A DNA stretch of 64,000 nucleotides from contig NZ_CP032157.1 of the NCBI RefSeq assembly GCF_003555545.1, forward strand, positions 686,546-750,545, given 5' to 3'. The DNA comes from Paraflavitalea soli. GTDB taxonomy: Bacteria; Bacteroidota; Bacteroidia; Chitinophagales; Chitinophagaceae. This document shows positions 25,961-34,721 of this stretch, in pieces. The notes beneath the pieces are model-generated. The model did no database searches, was not told the origin of the DNA, and saw only the letters and a program-made list of their open reading frames with translations. The position numbers and the translations under genes were made by a program. Every line of letters begins with the position of its first letter. Position 1 is the stretch's first letter.

Positions 25961-26488
25961 ATGATGTATAAGAGACTGTTATTTTGTTTGTTCTTGATCG
26001 TATGTTTATTTCCCGTGGCTTGTGAGTCACGCAACAGATTGAAAAATGACGCCGGCGGATATGTAGTAGTGACTAAAGTGGTGGATGGCGATACGTTTTA
26101 TTTTGACAATGGGAATGCCAGGGGTGAAAAAGCCCGGCTGATTGGCGTAGACGCCCCTGAATCAAAGACAGTTTTTAAGAAACGGGTAGGATATTATGGT
26201 AAAGAGGCAAAAGCATATTTGACAACTTTACTGGTAGGCCAACAAGTGAAACTAGAGTATGACATTGATCGGGAAGATCAATACGGAAGGGCACTTGTTT
26301 ATGTATACCTGGAAAATGGCACTTTTGTCAATGCTGAATTGGTAAAGCAGGGTTATGCAATGGTGATGACGGTTCCTCCCAATGTAAAGCATGCAGCATT
26401 GTTTTTACAGTTACAACAGGAGGCCAGGAAAAAGAATAGGGGTCTTTGGCAGCCTGAGGTAAAACAAACCGCTGTCTTATTGCCATGA
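25961..26488 (+). CDS. Staphylococcal-nuclease-like (thermonuclease) lipoprotein
   Basis: A 175-residue protein with a hydrophobic leader and lipobox PVAC (Cys21). The SNase core is complete: VVDGDTFYF (Asp for calcium), RLIGVDAPES with the first catalytic Arg, YYGKEAKAYL with the Glu, and EDQYGRALVYVYLENG with the second catalytic Arg. SNase enzymes cut DNA and RNA in a calcium-dependent way. Membrane anchoring would put it at the cell surface or in the periplasm, for nucleotide scavenging or DNA uptake defence (inference). The start could be either of two consecutive ATG codons. Confidence 0.88.
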   Translation: MMYKRLLFCLFLIVCLFPVACESRNRLKNDAGGYVVVTKVVDGDTFYFDNGNARGEKARLIGVDAPESKTVFKKRVGYYGKEAKAYLTTLLVGQQVKLEYDIDREDQYGRALVYVYLENGTFVNAELVKQGYAMVMTVPPNVKHAALFLQLQQEARKKNRGLWQPEVKQTAVLLP

Positions 26489-26575
26489 ATGATTGATACA
26501 CAACGCACTACAGGATTAACACCAATTGTCGGATAAATAGCTGACCTTTAGCAGAATCAATACGGACATTTAAAT

Positions 26576-27028
26576 ATGGCTAAATCACAGGAAACAATAG
26601 GGAAAAAGGAAAAAGAGAAGAAGAAAGCGAAAGAAAGACAGGAAAAATTACAACGCAAGCAGGAGCGAAAAGCCAACAACAAAGGCAAGAGCTTTGAAGA
26701 TATGATCGCGTATGTAGATGAAAATGGTAATTTCAGTTCTACGCCCATTGATCCTCAAAAAAAGCGCGTCATTAATGTAGAAGACATTCAGATTGGTGTT
26801 CCCAAGCAAGCTCCCATCCCGGAAACTGAGCGCATCAGAAAGGGTGTGGTGAAGTTCTTCAATGACGCCAAAGGTTTTGGATTCATCAATGATAGCGTTA
26901 CCCAGGAAAGTGTGTTTGTACACATCAACCAACTCTCCGGTCCGCTGAAAGAAAAGGATAAAGTGAGTTTTGAAGTGGAGATGGGACCTAAGGGGCCTAG
27001 CGCTATCAATGTTAAGAAAGAAGGATAA
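26576..27028 (+). CDS. Cold-shock-domain protein with basic N-terminal extension
   Basis: The 150-residue protein has a very Lys/Glu-rich N-terminus (residues 4-37, alternating [20 protein letters not shown]), then a linker, and a CspA-type domain from about residue 88. The RNA-binding motifs are visible as KGFGFI (RNP1) and VFVHI (RNP2), and the domain begins [15 protein letters not shown]. Cold-shock proteins bind single-stranded nucleic acid and melt RNA structure. The charged extension is typical of Bacteroidota CSD proteins and may bind ribosomes or RNA. The NudK gene starts about 135 bases downstream. Confidence 0.9.
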   Translation: MAKSQETIGKKEKEKKKAKERQEKLQRKQERKANNKGKSFEDMIAYVDENGNFSSTPIDPQKKRVINVEDIQIGVPKQAPIPETERIRKGVVKFFNDAKGFGFINDSVTQESVFVHINQLSGPLKEKDKVSFEVEMGPKGPSAINVKKEG

Positions 27029-27164
27029 ACACGATCCGTCCAATCGCATTATAGTATTTGCAGGAAAGTCTGGCATGGCCAGGCTTTTTTCTTTTAGTAT
27101 ACCTCAGGCGCCCAATAACAGGATTGTTGTAATATTGAAGTTTGAATATATAAATGAAGAGACG

Positions 27165-27743
27165 ATGAATGATAAGATCAGGATACTGCAAAATGAAGTA
27201 CTTTCTGCTAACTGGTACACTTTAAGAAAGATCACCTACGAATACCAGAAACCCGATGGTAGCCTGGAAAAGCAAAGCCGGGAAGCCTATGACCGGGGTA
27301 ATGGCGCCACCATCTTATTGTACAATAAAGAAGCGGGTACGGTTATCTTAACCCGCCAGTTCCGGATGCCCACCTTTCTGAATGGCAACGAAACAGGCAT
27401 GTTGATCGAAGCCTGTGCCGGCTTGCTGGATAAAGACAACCCGGAAGATTGCATCCGGCGCGAAACGGAAGAGGAAACCGGTTATAAGGTTTCGGAAGTA
27501 CGGAAGGTATTTGAAGCCTATATGTCGCCCGGATCAGTAACAGAGATCTTGTATTTCTTTGTGGCCGCCTATACAAAGGCGATGAAAGTGAATGAGGGTG
27601 GAGGCATTGAACACGAGCAGGAAAATATTGAAGTGCTGGAGTTGCCGTTTACTAAAGCACTGGAAATGATCACAACCGGCGAGATCAAAGATGCCAAAAC
27701 GATCATGCTGCTGCAATATGCTCAGATACAGTCCCTGGTATAA
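27165..27743 (+). CDS. nudK: Nudix hydrolase, GDP-mannose pyrophosphatase NudK type
   Basis: ATG 27165 gives 192 residues, matching the 191 of Escherichia coli NudK, and starts M-N-D-K-I-R-I-L; a longer frame from 26970 overlaps the cold-shock gene. The Nudix box reads [22 protein letters not shown], with the R-E-x-x-E-E-x-G-Y core intact, but the first consensus Glu is Asn. The metal-binding Glu residues are kept, so activity is expected. NudK splits GDP-mannose and related nucleotide sugars to GMP and mannose 1-phosphate. No operon partner is evident. Confidence 0.88.
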   Translation: MNDKIRILQNEVLSANWYTLRKITYEYQKPDGSLEKQSREAYDRGNGATILLYNKEAGTVILTRQFRMPTFLNGNETGMLIEACAGLLDKDNPEDCIRRETEEETGYKVSEVRKVFEAYMSPGSVTEILYFFVAAYTKAMKVNEGGGIEHEQENIEVLELPFTKALEMITTGEIKDAKTIMLLQYAQIQSLV

Positions 27744-27815
27744 CCTGGCTTTACAAGAGATCGACCTCATGCAACGGTTAAGTCTGGATGGAGGTCAATT
27801 AGTAAATTACCTGTT

Positions 27816-28229
27816 ATGCGCCAGCTTCTTGCCATTGTATTATTACTTTCTGTTATTGGTTGTAGTAAGGACAAAGAGAATGATCCGGGTAAACTCATTC
27901 CTGAAACGGGTGGCATCTATAAAGGCACTTTCCAGCGGAAAACCGCTTCGGGCGGAGCGATCGTTTCTGTAACGCTGGATCTTACGGGTAATACCTTTAG
28001 CGGCCAGCCTGCAACGCCGGGACGTTATCCTGTTATTGGGAGGGGTAGTTATACCATCAACGACAATAAGATCAATTTTGTTGACTCCCTTTATTATACG
28101 GCCGATTTTGATTGGACACTGATCCTTTACCGGGAGTATGAACTGGCCAAACAAGGAGATTCTATCACCTTCACCCGCAATTATAATAACCACGCCTGGG
28201 ATATCTATAAGTTGAAAAGGCAGCAATAA
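27816..28229 (+). CDS. Small lipoprotein of unknown function
   Basis: The 137-residue product has a short signal with lipobox VIGC (Cys16), followed by an acidic linker (SKDKENDPGK). The body is mostly beta-strand (GGIYKGTFQRKT..., GNTFSGQP, GSYTINDNKINFVDSLYY, DWTLILYREYELAKQGD) and ends in WDIYKLKR. This looks like the lipocalin-like small lipoprotein type common in Bacteroidota, but I cannot name a family. Its stop lies 8 bases from the stop of the convergent histidine kinase gene. Confidence 0.75.
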   Translation: MRQLLAIVLLLSVIGCSKDKENDPGKLIPETGGIYKGTFQRKTASGGAIVSVTLDLTGNTFSGQPATPGRYPVIGRGSYTINDNKINFVDSLYYTADFDWTLILYREYELAKQGDSITFTRNYNNHAWDIYKLKRQQ

Positions 28230-28237
28230 TATTTGCC

Positions 28238-29287
28238 TTAAACCGGGGCTTCTTCTTCTACTTTTATGAGCGGCACTACCACCGCAAAGGTCTTCTCGTC
28301 TTCCTGTACGATAATATCATCCTGTTTCAACAGTTTGTATTTCTTTACAATATTATTAAGGCCCACCTTATTGGAAGAGATACGCTTCTTGCGCTGCAGG
28401 TTGTTGGAGACTACCAGCCGCGGACCAGTCACCGTGGTAATAAAGATCTGAAGCGGCCGGTCTTTCAGCATCATATTGTGTTTCACCGCATTTTCCACCA
28501 GCATCTGAAGGGTAAGGGAAGGGATGCGGTACCATACCAGCTCATCCGGGATGTCCACTTCCAGGAATAAGCTTTCTCCATAGCGTGTTTTGAGCAGGTG
28601 GTAATAGGATTGAATGAATTGCATTTCCACCCATAGCGGCGCAAGGTCATCCTCATTGTTACGCAGCAGGTAGCGGTACACCTTGCACATTTCATCCAGG
28701 AATTTTTCTGCTTTGGTGGGGTCTTCGCTAATGAGGGAGGAAAGCGAGTTGAGACTGTTGAACAAAAAGTGAGGGTTCACCTGTGCTTTAAGGCTTTCCA
28801 ATTGCGTTTGCAGGTTTTCTTTTTTGAGTTGCTCCGCTTCATCCGTCACCTTCTTCCATTTTTCATAAAAAGCCACGCCTTCATGAAAGCTGGCGGCCAG
28901 TATGGAAGCGCCGGCGCTCGACAAGGCTGCCAGTACCATATGCCATACATTCAATTCATATTGAAAAAAATGCACCCGGTCGTACAGCACGAAGACCATC
29001 ACCACCGTCACTACTGTAACCAGCACATACAGCGCCATGGAGGTCAATACACGCCTGATGGTTTGGTTGTAGCGGGGATATCTGGCATTCATGATGAGGG
29101 CAATAATGATCTGCAGGTACCAGGACAGGAGGCCAAATCCGCCAGACAGGAAGGTCGACCACCAGAAGATGGCGGCCCCGGAAAAGTAGCGTTTTCCGAA
29201 AATGCAATAATTGACCAGAATGATCACCGGTGGCAATAGCAGGCCGATGATCAACCAATCCTTTTTGGTGTAATATGCCAATTTCAT
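28238..29287 (-). CDS. LytS/YehU-type sensor histidine kinase, orphan
   Basis: A 349-residue protein with about four transmembrane helices in the first half (around 12-30, 36-65, 84-108 and 118-140). A coiled-coil linker (EKWKKVTDEAEQLKKENL) then leads to the His_kinase (PF06580) block LKAQVNPHFLFNSLNSL, where the His of PHF is the phosphorylation site. The LQMLVENAVKHN block is the ATPase N box. Bacteroidota kinases of this type usually act with a LytTR response regulator encoded next door, but neither neighbour is one, so the partner must be elsewhere. It is divergent from the DUF3667 gene. Confidence 0.9.
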   Translation of the reverse strand: MKLAYYTKKDWLIIGLLLPPVIILVNYCIFGKRYFSGAAIFWWSTFLSGGFGLLSWYLQIIIALIMNARYPRYNQTIRRVLTSMALYVLVTVVTVVMVFVLYDRVHFFQYELNVWHMVLAALSSAGASILAASFHEGVAFYEKWKKVTDEAEQLKKENLQTQLESLKAQVNPHFLFNSLNSLSSLISEDPTKAEKFLDEMCKVYRYLLRNNEDDLAPLWVEMQFIQSYYHLLKTRYGESLFLEVDIPDELVWYRIPSLTLQMLVENAVKHNMMLKDRPLQIFITTVTGPRLVVSNNLQRKKRISSNKVGLNNIVKKYKLLKQDDIIVQEDEKTFAVVVPLIKVEEEAPV

Positions 29288-29451
29288 AAATGCTGGAAGG
29301 CAGGCTAAAATAGTGGGTCGGGGCCGCTATACCTAACCAGGTTGCATGAATTGCTGGTAATACCGTTTGAATTGAGGAAGGAGAGAGAAGCAGGGCAAAA
29401 AGATTGCCCGGGCTTTCAGGAAATTATACCTTCGGCAGTTATTTTTGCCGG

Positions 29452-30213
29452 ATGGAAAAAATATGCCATAACTGCAGTACAGCAATTTCCACCCCTTTTT
29501 GTCCCCGGTGCGGACAGGATGCTCATGTGGGCCGATTGAATATGCACTCCCTGCTGCACGAAATATGGCATGGCTTTACCCATACCGATAAGGGAATATT
29601 GAAATTGATCAAAGACCTTGCGCTGAAACCTGCCCGGGTATACAATGCCTATTTCGCCGGTGCCCGCAAGACCTACTTCAGCCCCGTGGTATTTTTCCTG
29701 CTTTCCTTTGGTATATATATATTCCTCGACCAGAAGGTATTTGATTATGAAGATTACGTAGTTCACAAGTACAATGAATATGGCCGGCTCTATCATTTAC
29801 AATTAAAGTATATCGCCCTCGTCTTACTGCCCATCCAGGCACTACTTAGCTGGGCCTTATTCTTCCGGAAGCGTAACCTGGCAGAATGTATTGTGTTCTG
29901 GCTTTATTGCATCGGATTTGTGAATGTGCTATTGATTTTAATGACACCATTGCGCTTATTGTTGATCACAAACAAACATATAGTAGACTTTTGTCTAGAA
30001 ATGTTGACATTGCTGATTATTGTGGTTCATGCCTGGAAGGTATTTGGGACTTCGTGGCGGAATAAAATATTGGTCCTCCTGTTGGTCTTTGTATTGCAGA
30101 TCATAAATGTATACGTATCCTTTTGGTTTAATATTCATAAAGGAATACCCGTCCATTATCCTTCTTTGCCCGGCGCAGTACAGGAAATATTCTGGTTGTT
30201 GAAGTCGAAGTAA
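29452..30213 (+). CDS. DUF3667 membrane protein with N-terminal zinc-ribbon
   Basis: I use ATG 29452, which gives M-E-K-I-C-H-N-C directly, the usual family start. Residues 5-23 hold a CxxC...CxxCGQ zinc-ribbon, and the rest has about five transmembrane helices. The family feature LKLIKDLALKPARVYNAYFAGARKTYFSPVVFFLL lies at about 49-83. DUF3667 proteins are common in Bacteroidota, and their function is unknown. A Bac-type -7 element (TATTTTTG) ends only 4 bases before the ATG, so the transcript could be nearly leaderless. That reading is tentative, as no good -33 element is in place. Confidence 0.85.
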   Translation: MEKICHNCSTAISTPFCPRCGQDAHVGRLNMHSLLHEIWHGFTHTDKGILKLIKDLALKPARVYNAYFAGARKTYFSPVVFFLLSFGIYIFLDQKVFDYEDYVVHKYNEYGRLYHLQLKYIALVLLPIQALLSWALFFRKRNLAECIVFWLYCIGFVNVLLILMTPLRLLLITNKHIVDFCLEMLTLLIIVVHAWKVFGTSWRNKILVLLLVFVLQIINVYVSFWFNIHKGIPVHYPSLPGAVQEIFWLLKSK

Positions 30214-30245
30214 TGGCGGACAGAAAAGGCAACACAATACAGGCT

Positions 30246-30308
30246 TTTCCGGAAACAGGGTAGCCGCCAATGGCTTTTTGCGTAACCATTTCCGGAAACA
30301 TTTGCGTA
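30246..30308 (+). promoter_or_regulatory. Two TTTCCGGAAA palindromes and two TTTGCGTA repeats before the LacI gene
   Basis: TTTCCGGAAA occurs at 30246 and 30289, 43 bases apart, and TTTGCGTA at 30277 and 30301. The perfect 10-base palindrome fits a LacI-family half-site pair and the spacing is about four helical turns, so autoregulation is plausible. The same octamer precedes the second GH29 gene at 21851/21872. Confidence 0.45.
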
Positions 30309-30347
30309 CCTTTCAGGCTACTGTTTTATCATTTCACCTGTAGTTAT

Positions 30348-31361
30348 ATGGAACCTGTTAACCTGAAAAGGCTTGCCAAAGAACTGAATCTTGCCATTTC
30401 CACCGTCTCCCGCGCCCTGCGCGACAGCTATGATATCAGTCCCGAGACCAAGAAACGGGTGTTTGAACTGGCGCAAAAGCTCAATTATGAGCCCAATCCC
30501 TATGCCAGCAGTTTGCGCAAACAAAAAAGCAGGACCATTGCCGTGGTGATCCCCGAAGTGGCCAATAATTTTTTCTCTTTGGCCATTAATGGGATAGAAT
30601 CCATCGCCCAGGAAAAAGGGTACCATGTATTGATCTATCTTACACACGAAGATTACCAGAAGGAAGTGTCCATTACCCGTCACCTGCAGAGTGGGAGGGT
30701 AGATGGCATCCTGATGTCCGTATCGGCCACTACAGAAGACAGCAGCCATATTGTAGAACTGCACAACAAAGGGATACCCATCATCTTCTTCGACCGGATC
30801 TGTGATGCTATTGATACTTCCCGGATCACTACCGATGATTATGACAGTGGCTTTAAGGCCACCGAACATTTGATACAAAATGGCTGTAAACACATTGCTT
30901 ACCTGTCATTTTCCCAGCATTTATCCATTACCAATAAGCGCATGCGCGGCTACCTCGAAGCGCTGGAGCATTATGATATCAAACCCGATCGTAAGCTCAT
31001 TATCCAATGCAGCAACGACAATGTGTTGAGTTATCCGGTATTGCGTAAGTTATTGTCTGGCAAGAAACGGCCCGATGGTATTTTTGCTTCCGTAGAAAAA
31101 CTGGCCATTGCCAGCTACCATATATGTGAAGAATTGAAGATCCGCATTCCACAGGATGTTAAGATCATCAGCTTTTCCAACCTCGAAACAGCTTCTCTGC
31201 TCAATCCCTCCATGACCACCATTACACAGCCTGCTTTTGATATTGGTAAAAAAGCAGCTTCGGTACTTTTCCGTATGCTCGAGAAAAACAAGCCGGGCTA
31301 CCTCACGGAAACAATAGTGCTCAACTCTTCACTGATCCCGCGCAATTCGACGAAAGTATAG
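30348..31361 (+). CDS. LacI-family transcriptional regulator
   Basis: ATG 30348 gives the family start M-E-P-V-N-L-K-R-L-A-K-E-L; a longer frame from 30270 has no basis. The 337-residue protein has the HTH LAKELNLAISTVSRALRDS (about 7-25), the hinge block NPYASSLRKQKSRTIAVVIPE, and a periplasmic-binding-like sugar-sensing domain. Such proteins repress sugar genes until the inducer binds. It sits tail to tail with the GH28 gene, and its likely targets are the nearby glycan genes or the uxaA region, where LacI-type palindromes are visible (inference). Confidence 0.92.
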   Translation: MEPVNLKRLAKELNLAISTVSRALRDSYDISPETKKRVFELAQKLNYEPNPYASSLRKQKSRTIAVVIPEVANNFFSLAINGIESIAQEKGYHVLIYLTHEDYQKEVSITRHLQSGRVDGILMSVSATTEDSSHIVELHNKGIPIIFFDRICDAIDTSRITTDDYDSGFKATEHLIQNGCKHIAYLSFSQHLSITNKRMRGYLEALEHYDIKPDRKLIIQCSNDNVLSYPVLRKLLSGKKRPDGIFASVEKLAIASYHICEELKIRIPQDVKIISFSNLETASLLNPSMTTITQPAFDIGKKAASVLFRMLEKNKPGYLTETIVLNSSLIPRNSTKV

Positions 31362-31369
31362 CTGCAGGG

Positions 31370-32899
31370 TTATTTAACGTAGGTCACCTTCCCTTCCTTC
31401 ACTCCCTTACTGCCTGCTCCTTCCACCTTCACAAAAGAAGCAGCTTTGCCGGTAACAGTAAAGCCATTGATATTGGCTCCCTGTACATTTTCAAGGCGTA
31501 CTACACACTCTGCTTCAGCAGTCGCAGGTACTTTCCAATCCGTCAACTCAATGTCCTGTCCATCTTCTGCAATAAAAGCAGGGCGCAGGTCCGCACTGTC
31601 CACCTTGAACCGGATGTTCTTTAAGGTCAATCCTTTTACGTGCCGCGCCCAGATGCCCCAGGCAGGGATGAGGGGACCAAAAGTTTTTACTTCAGGATAT
31701 TGATCAACCGCTTCGGGCACTGCATGACGGGCATTTTCTGCCGTACCGCCGCCAGCCAGACTGATCTCGATATTCTCCAGGGTTACATTACTGATATAAT
31801 GACCGGGTACACCCGTGATGAGGATGCCGGAAGGCGGTTTTAGTTGGGCGTCGGCAGCCGCTTCTGCTTTTACATTGCGTATCACCACATTCTCGAAAGT
31901 GCCCGTAGGTTGCTGCGTATCCTTTCCTTTCCGGAATACATTGAGGCGCGAACCCAGGCGCAGCAACATGGGCGTGTGCACGTTCTTCATCGTAATATCC
32001 GATATCGTCACATTACGCAGGTGCGCGCCATCCACTGTAAGCAGTTTGATGCCGCCATTGCGGGTATCATAGATCTCACAATGGGAAATGTCGATGTTCT
32101 CAAAAGGCGCCATCGATTCCGTACCCATCTTAATAGCTGCCTGGTTGCTTTTCAACTTCATGCGGGTAACGGTAATGTCCTTGCAGCCCATGGTGCTGGA
32201 AGTGGTCTTAAAACAAAGCGCATCATCACCGCTCACCACATCGCAATCGCGGATCTGTACCTGTTGACAGCCATCTATATCCATGCCATCGTTATGGGCC
32301 ACGCCAACACTCACGATCTTTACGTTTTCGATCAGTATCTGTTTGCTCTGGAAATAATGCGAGGTCCAGGCCGCTGCATAAAAAAGGGATACACCTTTTA
32401 CAGTAACGTCGGTGCAGCGTACAATACGCAGCAGGAAGGGGCGACGGCCCCATATCTTGCCTTCTCCCCGTGTATCAGCCAATACATGTTTTGCTTTTAA
32501 GGCTGCCCCTTGTCCGTCAATAGCCCCTTCCCCTTCGATGCCGATATTTTTGGCATCTACTGCTACCAGTAAGGCCCAGCCTACATCGATGCCCAGCCCA
32601 TCCGTAAAAGGATCAATATTGTCATACGCTTCAATATCCGTGCTGCCCAGTATGAGCGCGTCTTTTTGTAGCACCAGGGTGATATTGTCTTTGATGACGA
32701 TGGTGCCCGAAAGATACTTGCCCGCAGGGAATATCACTTTACCACCCCCTTTTTGTGCACAGGCATCAATCGCCTGCTGAATGGATTTGGAATCGAGCGT
32801 AGTGCCATCGCCCTTAGCGCCGTAGTCTTTTATGTTGACGTCGGCAGCTGAAGAATATAGGGAAGAAAGTAATAATAAAATAGAGATGATCTTTTTCAT
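31370..32899 (-). CDS. Secreted GH28-family polygalacturonase-like enzyme
   Basis: Start ATG 32899 gives a signal peptide (MKKIISILLLLSSLYSSAA), removing a spurious leader that overlaps the intergenic repeat. The 509-residue protein begins the mature part with the GH28 entry block VNIKDYGAKGDGTTLDS. It keeps HNDGMDIDG (202-210) and the catalytic GDDALCFK (224-231). The usual GHG loop is replaced by MGCKDIT, and RIK by AIK (255-257), so the His and Arg of classic polygalacturonases are absent. That places it in a divergent, perhaps rhamnogalacturonan-specific subfamily, or makes it a reduced-activity enzyme. It faces the LacI gene across 8 bases. Confidence 0.87.
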   Translation of the reverse strand: MKKIISILLLLSSLYSSAADVNIKDYGAKGDGTTLDSKSIQQAIDACAQKGGGKVIFPAGKYLSGTIVIKDNITLVLQKDALILGSTDIEAYDNIDPFTDGLGIDVGWALLVAVDAKNIGIEGEGAIDGQGAALKAKHVLADTRGEGKIWGRRPFLLRIVRCTDVTVKGVSLFYAAAWTSHYFQSKQILIENVKIVSVGVAHNDGMDIDGCQQVQIRDCDVVSGDDALCFKTTSSTMGCKDITVTRMKLKSNQAAIKMGTESMAPFENIDISHCEIYDTRNGGIKLLTVDGAHLRNVTISDITMKNVHTPMLLRLGSRLNVFRKGKDTQQPTGTFENVVIRNVKAEAAADAQLKPPSGILITGVPGHYISNVTLENIEISLAGGGTAENARHAVPEAVDQYPEVKTFGPLIPAWGIWARHVKGLTLKNIRFKVDSADLRPAFIAEDGQDIELTDWKVPATAEAECVVRLENVQGANINGFTVTGKAASFVKVEGAGSKGVKEGKVTYVK

Positions 32900-32913
32900 A
32901 TAGAATGTTTTAA

Positions 32914-33035
32914 GAGCTGCGAGCTGTGAGCTTCGAGCTGCGAGCAAATACAGCGTTAGCTACGCATATGTCGAAGTAAAAGTTCGAAGCAAAGGCTCAG
33001 GGCTCGTAGCTCGCAGCTCGTGGCTCGCAGCTGGC
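32914..33035. repeat. Imperfect inverted repeat of GAGCTGCGAGC units
   Basis: A 32-base arm (32914-32945, GAGCTGCGAGCTGTGAGC...) pairs with 33002-33035 with about five mismatches. The space between holds GTTAGCTACG and TCGAAGTAAAAGTTCGA. The block could form a long hairpin between the two minus-strand pectin genes and act as a terminator or mRNA stabiliser. Confidence 0.8.
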
Positions 33036-33051
33036 TGTTCCCGGTTCGAAG

Positions 33052-34578
33052 CTATTTCCCCTGTCTCGCCTTCAATTGTGCCATATACAACGAAGCGGGC
33101 TGCAAGCCCTCCTTGTTTTGTCCTTCCCATTCTCCATCAGGGCGGTCCTTAAAACGGCCGGGATACTTGTCTCCCTTCATACCGATATTGTAGTTCTTGC
33201 CGCTGGCCCAGGGACTTTGTACTGCTGCTCTTTTTACCGTGCAATTCCACAATACCTGCGTTACACCGGCCCAGCCGTGGCCGCTGCCATAGTTGCCCCG
33301 GTCCTGCACATTGATCTCACCATCCGTAGTAATGTTGTCATACAGAGTGCCTACTGCCCAGCGGTGGTGAGGGCCAATGTCTGCATGGGTCTTTTTAGCC
33401 GTACAGTTGTAAAATACATTGGGACCAAGGGTTTTGGAGCCCGTCACATAATCATGCCTGCCATCCGTAGCATGACAGTTCATAAAGAGGTTGCACTGCC
33501 CATTGTTGTTGAATGAATAACGCCGGCCACCCGTGATCACCGATTTGGCGTCGAGGCATTTGCTGTCTTTCACCGTAATATACCGCGCATCGTCCCCCAG
33601 GTTCACACAGGCATACGCAAAGTAGCGGGAGGTTACGTTGCGCACCCAGCCCTGTTCTGCTTTATTGATGGCAATGGCATCCCAGGCATGGTTCTCGGCC
33701 GTATCACTGGTATACACCGATTCCAGATACAGGTTTTCCACGCCTATTTCGCGGATGCGGCCTTCAAAACTGTACTTGTATATTTCGCCGCCACCATATT
33801 GTGCATCGAGTGCCTGTACAACAGGGTTGTCAATAAACACTTTATTGCCTTGTATTTGGGTGATCACTCTTTCAAATTCGAGGTTGTACTCATTGGCTTG
33901 CCATTGTTTGGTGCCATTACGTCCTTCTATCTGGTTCATTTTGGTATCCGTAATCCATTTGTCGGTACCCGGTCTGTTGAGGATGATGGCATCACCTGCC
34001 TGCAGGCCTTTGGCATCGCTGACCGTGAAGGAGAAGCTGCCAACGGGTACATAATTATCTGTGATCTTTATCCGCGCACCAATAGGTTTTGGACTGCCGC
34101 TGCCGGTGAAGGCGATCAAAGGTTTTTGTGTAGCAGCCGTGGCTACCAGTTTGGTGCCATTTTCTGTATCGCCTTCTCCCCGCAATACAATGCCACCAGC
34201 ACTTACCTGCAGGGTAGCAGGGATCTGGTAGGTGCCTTTCTTCAGCAGGATGGCGCCCCGGAACCCGTTCTTGTCCGCTGCTTTGGCTGCTAATTCATTG
34301 ATGGCTGCCTGTATCTTCCGGGCTGCATCTTCCGAGGGGGAGATGGTGACTACCACGGGCAGATCGGGAATGGCTTTATCCCCCTGGTAATACCCTACAC
34401 GGCTAAAATCAGGAATGATATTGCCTTTCTCATCCGGTGTATAGGTGAGCTTGCCATTTTTGTCGGCCTGTACAAATTTAGAATCCCATTGTACGGAATG
34501 CACAACGGTAAAAGCCATTACTGTTACAGCAGTAATGGCTATCAGCGGAAGGTGTTTGTTTTGTAAGAATAGAGGCAT
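33052..34578 (-). CDS. Secreted right-handed parallel beta-helix protein (pectin-lyase fold)
   Basis: The 508-residue protein has a hydrophobic leader (about residues 9-28). The body shows stacked short strands and Asn/Gly turns typical of parallel beta-helices: GAILLKKGTYQIPATLQVSAGGIVLRGEG (about 104-132), VENLYLESVY, GWVRNVTSRYFAYACVNLGDDARYITVKDSKC, NLFMNCHATDGRHDYVTGS and NVFYNCTAKKTHADIGPHH. The strand pattern and position beside GH28 suggest a polysaccharide lyase or hydrolase acting on pectin or rhamnogalacturonan. I cannot assign a CAZy family, and catalytic residues are not identified. It is divergent from the GH97 gene across a 143-base region with operator boxes. Confidence 0.75.
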   Translation of the reverse strand: MPLFLQNKHLPLIAITAVTVMAFTVVHSVQWDSKFVQADKNGKLTYTPDEKGNIIPDFSRVGYYQGDKAIPDLPVVVTISPSEDAARKIQAAINELAAKAADKNGFRGAILLKKGTYQIPATLQVSAGGIVLRGEGDTENGTKLVATAATQKPLIAFTGSGSPKPIGARIKITDNYVPVGSFSFTVSDAKGLQAGDAIILNRPGTDKWITDTKMNQIEGRNGTKQWQANEYNLEFERVITQIQGNKVFIDNPVVQALDAQYGGGEIYKYSFEGRIREIGVENLYLESVYTSDTAENHAWDAIAINKAEQGWVRNVTSRYFAYACVNLGDDARYITVKDSKCLDAKSVITGGRRYSFNNNGQCNLFMNCHATDGRHDYVTGSKTLGPNVFYNCTAKKTHADIGPHHRWAVGTLYDNITTDGEINVQDRGNYGSGHGWAGVTQVLWNCTVKRAAVQSPWASGKNYNIGMKGDKYPGRFKDRPDGEWEGQNKEGLQPASLYMAQLKARQGK

Positions 34579-34633
34579 GCTACGATAGATTGTGCAATGA
34601 AAGTAAGTACAAAATTCAATCCCGGGGAAGGCT

Positions 34634-34674
34634 TTGCCAGAATAGGTGAATGCTTTGCTAATAATATCAAAAAG
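34634..34674 (+). promoter_or_regulatory. Paired operator boxes between the beta-helix and GH97 genes
   Basis: TTGCCAGAATAGGTGAATGC at 34634 and TTGCTAATAATATCAAAAAG at 34655 repeat with a 21-base period. The second box shares its first ten bases exactly with the box at 12661. The pair is 68 and 47 bases before the GH97 ATG and could also serve the divergent beta-helix gene. Confidence 0.6.
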
Positions 34675-34721
34675 GGGCTAATCATTTATTAGTCTATTGC
34701 AGTTTCCCAATGCTTATCCAT

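Noticed and set aside
26970-27164. N-terminal extension of NudK overlapping the cold-shock gene
   Set aside because: The start at 27165 matches NudK length and N-terminus; the extension is read in another frame of the cold-shock gene.
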